From Actinoplanes cyaneus (GTDB lineage: Bacteria; Actinomycetota; Actinomycetes; Mycobacteriales; Micromonosporaceae): a stretch of 64,000 nt of DNA. The DNA is taken from contig NZ_BOMH01000033.1 of NCBI RefSeq assembly GCF_016862095.1, positions 124,001 to 188,000 on the forward strand, written 5' to 3'. Position numbers and translations under genes: made by a program. A model generated the notes under the pieces. It saw only the letters and a program-made list of their open reading frames with translations, was not told the origin of the DNA and searched no databases. Every line of letters starts with the position of its first letter. Position 1 is the first letter of the stretch. Shown piece after piece: positions 58,383 to 64,000 of this stretch.

Positions 58383-58420
58383 AAGGCGCCGATTTCCCCG
58401 TACGAGGAGATCGGCGCCCT
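58383..58420. terminator. Two-way terminator between NUDIX and pstB
   Basis: AAGGCGCCGAT (58383-58393) pairs with ATCGGCGCCCTT (58410-58421 region) around a loop with TTCCCC/GGAGA pairing. T residues follow on either strand. It lies 55 bases after the pstB stop. Confidence 0.8.
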
Positions 58421-58475
58421 TGATCTTCACCTGCTCAACCAGCACGCATAGCGAAGCGAGGCCATCAAACCCAGC

Positions 58476-59252
58476 TCAGCCGAAGCGGCCGGTGATGTAG
58501 TCCTCGGTCTTCTTCTGCGACGGGTTGCTGAAGATCTTCTGCGTGTCGTCGTACTCGATGAGGCGGCCGGGCTCGCCGGTCTTGTCGATCGAGAAGAAGC
58601 CGGTCTTGTCACTGACCCGGGCGGCCTGCTGCATGTTGTGCGTGACGATGATGATCGTGAAGCGGTCCTTCAGCTTGAACATCAGGTCCTCGATCGCCAG
58701 CGTCGAGATCGGGTCGAGCGCGGAGCACGGCTCGTCCATCAGCACGACCTGCGGCTCGACCGCGATGGTGCGGGCGATGCAGAGACGCTGCTGCTGACCA
58801 CCGGAGAGGCCGGCGCCCGGGCGGTCGAGCCGGTCCTTGACCTCGTCCCACAGGTTCGCGGAGCGCAGCGACTTCTCGGCGGCGTCGTCCAGCAGGGACT
58901 TCTTCTTGACGCCGTTGAGCTTGAGGCCGGCGACCGCGTTCTCGTAGATCGACATGGTCGGGAACGGGTTGGGCCGCTGGAAGACCATGCCGATCATGCG
59001 ACGTACGGCCGTGATGTCCACGTCCGGGTCGTAGATGTTCTGGTCGTCGATGGTGAGGCGGCCCTCGATCCGCGCGTTCGGCAGGACCTCGTGCATGCGG
59101 TTGATCGACCGGAGGAAGGTCGACTTGCCGCAGCCGGAGGGACCGATGAGCGCGGTGATCGTCTTCGGCTCGACGGTCATCGAGACGTTGTCGATCGCCT
59201 TGAAGGAGCCGTAGTAGGAGGAGACGTTGCTCGCCTCGATGCGCTTGGCCAT
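58476..59252 (-). CDS. pstB: PstB phosphate ABC transporter ATPase
   Basis: A 258-residue ABC ATPase: Walker A GPSGCGKSTFLR (37-48), RPNPFPTMSIYENAVAGLKL, signature LSGGQQQRLCIA and Walker B VVLMDEPCSALDPIST, the PstB form. It powers high-affinity phosphate import. Last gene of pstS-pstC-pstA-pstB; ATG 59252. Confidence 0.97.
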   Translation of the reverse strand: MAKRIEASNVSSYYGSFKAIDNVSMTVEPKTITALIGPSGCGKSTFLRSINRMHEVLPNARIEGRLTIDDQNIYDPDVDITAVRRMIGMVFQRPNPFPTMSIYENAVAGLKLNGVKKKSLLDDAAEKSLRSANLWDEVKDRLDRPGAGLSGGQQQRLCIARTIAVEPQVVLMDEPCSALDPISTLAIEDLMFKLKDRFTIIIVTHNMQQAARVSDKTGFFSIDKTGEPGRLIEYDDTQKIFSNPSQKKTEDYITGRFG

Positions 59253-59265
59253 GGGAGAACCTTCT

Positions 59266-60351
59266 TTACCGGGTCAACTTGTTGCGACGGGCGAGCAGCT
59301 TGGCGGCGATGGTCAGGATCAGGACGAGCGCCACCAGGGTGAGCGCGGCCGTCCAGGCCCGGGCCGGCGCGTACTTCGAGGCGTCAGCGGCCTGCTGGTA
59401 CACGTAGAGCGCCAGCGAGGACTGACCGCCGCTGAACGGGTCGAAGTTGATCCGCGAGAGACCACCCGCGACCAGGAGCACCGGGGCCGTCTCGCCGGCC
59501 GCGCGGGCGATGGCGAGCATGACGCCGGTGACGATGCCGGGCGCCGCGGTGGGCAGGACGACGTTCAGGATCGTCTTCCACTGCGGGACGCCCAGCGCGT
59601 ACGCGCCCTCCCGGAGCGGCCCCGGCACCAGCCGCAGCATCTCCTCGGTGGAGCGCACGATCGTCGGGAGCATCAGCACGGTCAGCGCGAGCGAGGCCGC
59701 GAAGCCCGAGTACTGCGGGTTGCCGTCGTTGAACCACTTGCTGACGACCAGGACCCAGAAGGAGAGGACGAACAGGCCGGCGACGATCGACGGGATACCG
59801 GTCATGACGTCGACGAAGAAGCGGATCGTGGTGGCGAACTTGCCACGCCCGTACTCCGTCAGGTAGATCGCGCCGAGCACGCCGAGCGGCACCGCGATCA
59901 GGGTGGCGATGCCGACCTGCTCCAGGGTGCCGATGATCGCATGGTAGGCGCCACCGTTCGCGTCGCGGGCGCCGATGTTCGCCATCGAGCTGCCGAAGAA
60001 GTCACCGTCGAGCCGCTCGGCGCCCTTGGAGATCAGCGTCCAGACGACCGAGGCCAGCGGCAGGACGGCCAGCAGGCAGGCGGTGTAGATGGCGGTCTGC
60101 CACATCCGGTTGCGGGCGGCGCGCTTGCCCTCCACGCGACCGGCGACGAAGTTGAGGCCGGCCAGGTAGAGCACGCCACCGAGCACGACGACCAGCACCC
60201 AGTTGCCGATGCCGGTGGAGAGCACCACGACGGCCGCCACCACGAACGCGACCACCGCGACGAGGATGTTCTGGACCAGCGGGAACTTCTTGCTGCGGAT
60301 GTTGTCCGGGGTCATCACGACCTCGGGCATCTCTTGATCCAAAAGGCTCAT
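59266..60351 (-). CDS. pstA: PstA phosphate ABC transporter permease
   Basis: A 361-residue permease with about eight hydrophobic segments. The EAA loop PGPLREGAYALGVPQWKTIL is conserved. The N-terminal part (LVQNILVAVVAFVVAAVVVL and the VLVVVLGGVLYLAGLNFVAG pair) is longer than enterobacterial PstA, as is common in actinobacteria. It overlaps pstC by 4 bases (ATGA). Confidence 0.95.
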   Translation of the reverse strand: MSLLDQEMPEVVMTPDNIRSKKFPLVQNILVAVVAFVVAAVVVLSTGIGNWVLVVVLGGVLYLAGLNFVAGRVEGKRAARNRMWQTAIYTACLLAVLPLASVVWTLISKGAERLDGDFFGSSMANIGARDANGGAYHAIIGTLEQVGIATLIAVPLGVLGAIYLTEYGRGKFATTIRFFVDVMTGIPSIVAGLFVLSFWVLVVSKWFNDGNPQYSGFAASLALTVLMLPTIVRSTEEMLRLVPGPLREGAYALGVPQWKTILNVVLPTAAPGIVTGVMLAIARAAGETAPVLLVAGGLSRINFDPFSGGQSSLALYVYQQAADASKYAPARAWTAALTLVALVLILTIAAKLLARRNKLTR

Positions 60352-61418
60352 GCGGCACTGTCCCGGAACTCGCGGCGGCGGTAGATGATGGCCCGCGCCG
60401 TCATGTTGACGATCAGGGTGATCGCGAACAGCACGAGACCGGAGGCGATCAGCGCGCCGCGACCGGTGTCGTTCGCCTCGTTGAACGAGTTGGCGATGTT
60501 CGCGGCGATCGAGTTACCACCGGTCTGGATCAGGTTGAACGAGATCTCCCAGGTGATGCCGAGCGTCAGGGCGAGCGCGATGGTCTCGCCGAGGGCGCGG
60601 CCCAGGCCGAGCATGACCGCGGCGATCACCCCGGGCTTGCCGTAGGGCAGCACCGCGGTGCGGATCATCTCCCACTTGGTCGCGCCGAGGGCCAGCGCGG
60701 CTTCCTCGTTCATGCCCGGGGTCTGCTGGAAGACCTCGCGGGACAGGGAGGTGACGATCGGCAGCACCATGATCGCGAGGACCAGGCCACCGAGCATCAG
60801 CGACTGGCCGAACGGCCCGTCGCCCCCGAAGATCGGGATCCATCCGAAGTAGTGGTTGAGCCAGACCGAGAAGTCTCGGACCGGCTCCTGGAACAGGTCG
60901 CGACCCCAGAGACCGAAGACCACACTGGGCACCGCCGCGAGCAGGTCGATCACGAAGCCCAGCGGCGTGGCCAGCCGGCGCGGCGCGTAGTGCGACAGGA
61001 AGAGGGCGATCCCGATCGCGATCGGCACCGCCACGACCAGGGCGATGATCGACGTCAGCACCGTGCCGAGGGCCAGGACGGCGATGCCGAAGGCCGGGGT
61101 CGCCTCGTTCGGGCTCCACCGGTTGTAGGTCAGGAAGTTCTCGTGGTCGGCCTGGATGGCCGGGACCGCCTTCGAGATCAGGAAGATGGCGATCGCGACG
61201 ATGATGACCAGCACCATCGCACCGGCAGAGGTGGATAGACCGCGGAAGCCGGTCTCCATCGAGAACCTGGACTTCTTGGGCAGGGCACCGCCCCCGCCGA
61301 TCGGGGGCTCTTCGTGACTGCTCGGGGATACGCCGGAACCGGCGCCCCGGGCGTGACGAGGTGTCACGTCCAGGTCGCCGGCGGTGTGATTCCCCGAGCG
61401 GGAGGGGTTGTCACCCAT
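60348..61418 (-). CDS. pstC: PstC phosphate ABC transporter permease
   Basis: A 356-residue permease: hydrophilic N-terminal 70 residues, then six helices with PLGFVIDLLAAVPSVVFGLWG and the EAA loop NEEAALALGATKWEMIRTAV. It pairs with PstA. The long polar N-terminus is usual in actinomycetes. ATG 61418 starts 45 bases after pstS. Confidence 0.95.
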   Translation of the reverse strand: MGDNPSRSGNHTAGDLDVTPRHARGAGSGVSPSSHEEPPIGGGGALPKKSRFSMETGFRGLSTSAGAMVLVIIVAIAIFLISKAVPAIQADHENFLTYNRWSPNEATPAFGIAVLALGTVLTSIIALVVAVPIAIGIALFLSHYAPRRLATPLGFVIDLLAAVPSVVFGLWGRDLFQEPVRDFSVWLNHYFGWIPIFGGDGPFGQSLMLGGLVLAIMVLPIVTSLSREVFQQTPGMNEEAALALGATKWEMIRTAVLPYGKPGVIAAVMLGLGRALGETIALALTLGITWEISFNLIQTGGNSIAANIANSFNEANDTGRGALIASGLVLFAITLIVNMTARAIIYRRREFRDSAA

Positions 61419-61463
61419 CTACGCGCTCGCTGTCGTCTCGGAGGGATTAACGAACCGGGGGGT

Positions 61464-62564
61464 TCAGGAGATCGCGGCGACCGAGGTGGCGACCTTGGCG
61501 CGCACCGACTCCGGCAGCGGCGCGTAGCCCAGGTCCTTCAGCTTCGACTGACCCTCGGCGGAGGAGGTGTACTTCAGGAAGCCCTGGATGGCCTTGCCCT
61601 TGGCGGCGTCGGCGTACTTGCTGCAGACGATCTCGTAGGTCGCCAGGACGATCGGGTAGGCACCCGCCGTCTTGGTGTTGTAGTCGATGCTCAGCTTCAG
61701 GTCGTTGCCGGTGCCCTTGATCTCGGCACCCTCGATGGTCTTGCCGGCCGACTCGGCGGTCAGCTCGGTGAACTCACCGGCGCCGTTCTGCACCTTGGCG
61801 GTCTGCAGGCTGCTGTTCTCCGCGAAGGACAGCTCGACGTACGAGATGGTGTTCGGGGTGCCCTTGACCTTGGACGCGACGCCGTCCGACTTGTTCGCGC
61901 CGGTGCCGCCCTTGGTCGCCGGCCACGCCTTGGCGTTGCCGAAGGTCCAGTCCTTCTCGGCGGTCTTGCTCAGGTACTTGGTGAAGTTGTCGGTGGTGCC
62001 GGACTCGTCAGCGCGGTGGACGGCCTCGATGGTGGCGTCCGGCAGCTTGGCGTCCTTGTTCTCGGCGGCGATGGCCGGGTCGTTCCACTTGGTGACGGTG
62101 CCGGCGAAGATCTTCGCCAGGGTGGCCGGCGAGAACTGCAGACCCTCGACGCCCGCCACGTTGTAGACCACGGCGATCGGGCCGGTGACCATCGGGAGGT
62201 TGATGGCCGGCGAGCCGCACTTGGCGTCGGCCTGGGGCTGCTCGTCGTCCTTCAGGGCGGAGTCCGAGCCGGCGAAGTCGGCGAGACCCTGGATGAGGGC
62301 CTTCACGCCGGCGCCCGAGCCGTTCGGGTTGTAGTCGATCTTCGCGGAGCTGCACGCGGCCGTGTACGCCTTGATCCACTCGTCCATCGCGTTCTTCTGC
62401 GCGCTGGAGCCCTGAGCAGAGATGGTGCCGCCGACGCAGGTGCCCGCGGACGGGGCAGCGGCGCCGGTCTCCGCCTTGGTGTCGTTGTCCGAACCGCACG
62501 CGGTGAGCGCGATCGTCGCAGTCAGAGCAATGCCGGCAACCAGACCGGTGCGCTGGAACTTCAC
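61464..62564 (-). CDS. pstS: PstS phosphate-binding lipoprotein
   Basis: A 366-residue lipoprotein. Signal peptide with lipobox LTAC (Cys near residue 23: IALTATIALTACGSDND) and a PstS body: TISAQGSSAQKNAMDEWIKA, DYNPNGSGAGVKALIQGLAD, AVYNVAGVEGLQFSPATLAK, VHRADESGTTDNFTKYL. The Ser/Arg/Asp residues that bind phosphate are present. First gene of the pst operon; a PHO-box-like repeat lies upstream. Confidence 0.97.
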   Translation of the reverse strand: MKFQRTGLVAGIALTATIALTACGSDNDTKAETGAAAPSAGTCVGGTISAQGSSAQKNAMDEWIKAYTAACSSAKIDYNPNGSGAGVKALIQGLADFAGSDSALKDDEQPQADAKCGSPAINLPMVTGPIAVVYNVAGVEGLQFSPATLAKIFAGTVTKWNDPAIAAENKDAKLPDATIEAVHRADESGTTDNFTKYLSKTAEKDWTFGNAKAWPATKGGTGANKSDGVASKVKGTPNTISYVELSFAENSSLQTAKVQNGAGEFTELTAESAGKTIEGAEIKGTGNDLKLSIDYNTKTAGAYPIVLATYEIVCSKYADAAKGKAIQGFLKYTSSAEGQSKLKDLGYAPLPESVRAKVATSVAAIS

Positions 62565-62651
62565 GGTTGTTGTCCCCTTCGGGTTCAGTGCAGCCGGTCG
62601 CTCACCGGCTCGAGAAGAAAGCTAAGAGTGCCAAGTGACCTGCGAGCCGGG

Positions 62652-62673
62652 CGCAAATGAACTAGGGGTGAAT
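62652..62673 (-). promoter_or_regulatory. PHO box of the pst operon
   Basis: On the minus strand two adjacent 11-bp units, ATTCACCCCTA and GTTCATTTGCG, match the actinobacterial PhoP direct repeat (GTTCACC-N4). A third unit, GGTCACTTGGC, follows in the same phase two turns downstream. This predicts activation of pstS under phosphate starvation. Confidence 0.8.
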
Positions 62674-62705
62674 ACGTCATCCCCGCAAAGTGACCACGCC
62701 CTGAG

Positions 62706-62728
62706 GTTCAGTTTGCTGGAAAGTGAAC
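62706..62728. promoter_or_regulatory. Palindromic GTTCA element upstream of the PHO box
   Basis: GTTCAGTTT (62706-62714) and AAAGTGAAC (62720-62728) are inverted with one mismatch. The half sites are PHO-unit-like, so this may be extra PhoP sites on both strands. Confidence 0.45.
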
Positions 62729-62917
62729 TACGTCCCCGCTACCCGGAATGTCGGATATTAGGGGACAGCCGTGACGCTACCGAGACATTGCCTTGTCCGG
62801 GCCGTTATCCGAGAGACTGTTCACTACGCATCGACAGGGTTCAGTGACCTACCGTGCCGGCCGTCACACCCACGATGGCGACGTGCCGGGCTCGACCCCC
62901 GGTCCGCCGCGGACGCC

Positions 62918-63757
62918 TCACGCGCGGTGGTAGTTGATGTCCGCCTGGTAGATCTCGAACCCGAGGCCCCGGTACAACCGCACGGCGGCCTCGTTCGACT
63001 CGTCCACGTAGAGGCTCGACCACTGCAGCCCGGCCGCCGCGAGATGACGCAGCCCGGCCACGCTCAGCGCGGCGCCCAGCCCGCGCCGGTGCCCGCTCGG
63101 ATCGACCCCGAGCACGTAGATCTCCCCCAGCGCCGGGTCGTCACCGGCCGGCGGGTGCACCTTGGTCCAGTGGAAGCCGAGCACGGTGTCGGTGATGTCG
63201 ACGGCGAGCAGGAAGCCGGCCGGGTCGAACCACGGCTCGGCCTCGCGCACCAGCAGATCGTCGAGGGTCCAGCGGCCCTGCTCCGGATGGTGGGCGAAGG
63301 CCCGCGAGTTCACCCCGAGCCAGGCCTGCTCGTCGGAGCCGGGGCGGAAGCCGCGGACGGTCACGCCGTCCGGCAGGGGAACGTCGGGCAGGGGCTCGAG
63401 CAGCGAGCGGCGCATCTGCCACAGCACGCGGGCGCGGGTGAAGCCGTTGCGCTCGGCGAACGCACGGGCGCCGGGATCGTCACCGTGCGCCCAGACCTGC
63501 AACGGGCCGGGGCCGGCCGCCGCGAGCAGCGCGGTGCCGTGGCCCTGCCGGCGATGGGCCGGGTGGACGACCAGCTCACCGGACCCGTTCTCGAAGAACG
63601 CGTAACCGGCGAGGCTGCCGTCCGGCGCGTGGGCGAGAACGTGCTCGCCCCCGCCGTTGCGGACGCGCAGCTCCACGTCCTCGGAGAGTGAGTAGTCCGC
63701 CGCGGCGGCCAGTGCCAGCACAGCCTCGGCCGCCGAGGCGGACAGTCTCTCCGTCAT
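62918..63757 (-). CDS. mshD: MshD mycothiol synthase
   Basis: A 279-residue protein with two GNAT acetyltransferase domains. C-terminal domain motif VLGVDPSGHRRGLGAALSVA (acetyl-CoA loop), LYVDESNEAAVRLYRGLGFE; N-terminal domain VVHPAHRRQGHGTALLAAA and HGDDPGARAFAERNGFTRAR. It acetylates Cys-GlcN-Ins, the last step of mycothiol synthesis. It follows the partial regulator gene closely. Confidence 0.93.
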   Translation of the reverse strand: MTERLSASAAEAVLALAAAADYSLSEDVELRVRNGGGEHVLAHAPDGSLAGYAFFENGSGELVVHPAHRRQGHGTALLAAAGPGPLQVWAHGDDPGARAFAERNGFTRARVLWQMRRSLLEPLPDVPLPDGVTVRGFRPGSDEQAWLGVNSRAFAHHPEQGRWTLDDLLVREAEPWFDPAGFLLAVDITDTVLGFHWTKVHPPAGDDPALGEIYVLGVDPSGHRRGLGAALSVAGLRHLAAAGLQWSSLYVDESNEAAVRLYRGLGFEIYQADINYHRA

Positions 63758-63763
63758 GATCGA

Positions 63764-64000
63764 TCAGACCGGCAGCGACACCGGGTCGTTGTCCGGCAGC
63801 TGGCGGCCGGACGGCGGGGTCACGAACTTGTAGCCGACCTGGCGCACGGTGCCGATCATCGACTCGTACTCCGAGCCGAGCTTGGCCCGCAGGCGCCGGA
63901 CGTGCACGTCGACCGTCCGCGTGCCGCCGAAGTAGTCGTAGCCCCAGACCTCGCGGAGCAGCTGGTCACGGGTGAAGACCCGGCCCGGGTGCTGCGCGAG
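63764..64000 (-). CDS. glnR: GlnR-like winged-helix regulator, C-terminal fragment
   Basis: Only the last 78 codons are present; the gene enters from the right edge. The text is an OmpR-type DNA-binding domain: FTRDQLLREVWGYDYFGGTR, TVDVHVRRLRAKLGSEYESM, IGTVRQVGYKFV. This agrees closely with my memory of actinobacterial GlnR, the global nitrogen regulator, but other OmpR proteins share the fold. The stop is 6 bases before the mshD start. Confidence 0.65.
   Translation of the reverse strand, partial: LAQHPGRVFTRDQLLREVWGYDYFGGTRTVDVHVRRLRAKLGSEYESMIGTVRQVGYKFVTPPSGRQLPDNDPVSLPV

Larger units (their letters stand above)
62565..62917. other. Intergenic region between pstS and mshD
   Basis: No gene seen. 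It is AT-richer than its surroundings and holds the PHO box (62652-62673), further GTTCA-type elements (62706-62714 with 62720-62728; 62819 and 62840), and presumably the pstS promoter. Confidence 0.7.

Overview
The window is a GC-rich (around 70%) actinobacterial chromosome segment. A complete-looking flagellar cluster, a chemotaxis operon, mycothiol genes (mycothiol synthase, a mycothiol-dependent isomerase family member) and a GlnR-like regulator point to a Micromonosporaceae member with motile spores, most likely Actinoplanes or a close relative. The flagellar promoter motif CTCA-N15-17-GCCGAA, the lytA gene beside fliJ/fliK and the absence of fliQ between fliP and fliR all match what I recall of Actinoplanes missouriensis, whose sporangia release swimming zoospores. 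No database search was possible.

Bases 1-10,988 hold plus-strand flagellar genes: fliD (3' end only), fliS, a FliT-position gene, flgB-flgC-fliE-fliF-fliG-fliH-fliI (hook-basal body, C ring, export ATPase), then fliJ-lytA-fliK (export helper, cell-wall opener, hook-length control). A strong hairpin at 10,959-10,988 separates these from the minus-strand half, read from right to left: flgD-flgE (hook); flbD-motA-motB-fliL (stator); fliM-fliN-fliO-fliP-fliR-flhB (switch and export gate); flhA, a degenerate FlhF-like protein and a small membrane protein. I see FliA-type promoters before flgB, fliJ, flgD, flbD and fliM and, more weakly, before cheA. Two of them carry a 21-bp direct repeat resembling the TcrA box, each exactly 6 bp upstream of the -35 element.

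Bases 25,022-33,346 (minus) hold the chemotaxis operon cheA-cheW-(unknown 290 aa)-cheB-cheR-cheY-cheX-cheY-(CheX-like 162 aa), ended by an intrinsic terminator, and upstream of cheA an orphan OmpR-type response regulator that is a good TcrA candidate. No receptor gene is in the window. The genes would together build and steer a flagellum under joint FliA/TcrA control.

Bases 33,347-53,700 are mixed housekeeping and accessory genes: a secreted CAP protein, murB, a mycothiol-dependent isomerase homolog, a GH1 glucosidase with a LacI regulator, a truncated macro-domain gene, EI24 membrane protein, a tandem-repeat intergenic region, the XRE/HbhA-like/DUF2516 trio, asparaginase, BKACE, YgfZ, a Nur-like Fur protein, a class IV aminotransferase, nitrobindin-like and DsrE proteins, a DinG-type helicase and an ECF41 sigma factor.

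Bases 53,703-64,000 are dominated by phosphate uptake: a DUF47/Pit pair and pstS-pstC-pstA-pstB with a PHO-box-like repeat upstream of pstS. Around these lie a degenerate phosphodiesterase-like protein, a Gfo/Idh/MocA oxidoreductase, a NUDIX hydrolase, mycothiol synthase and the 3' end of a GlnR-like regulator.
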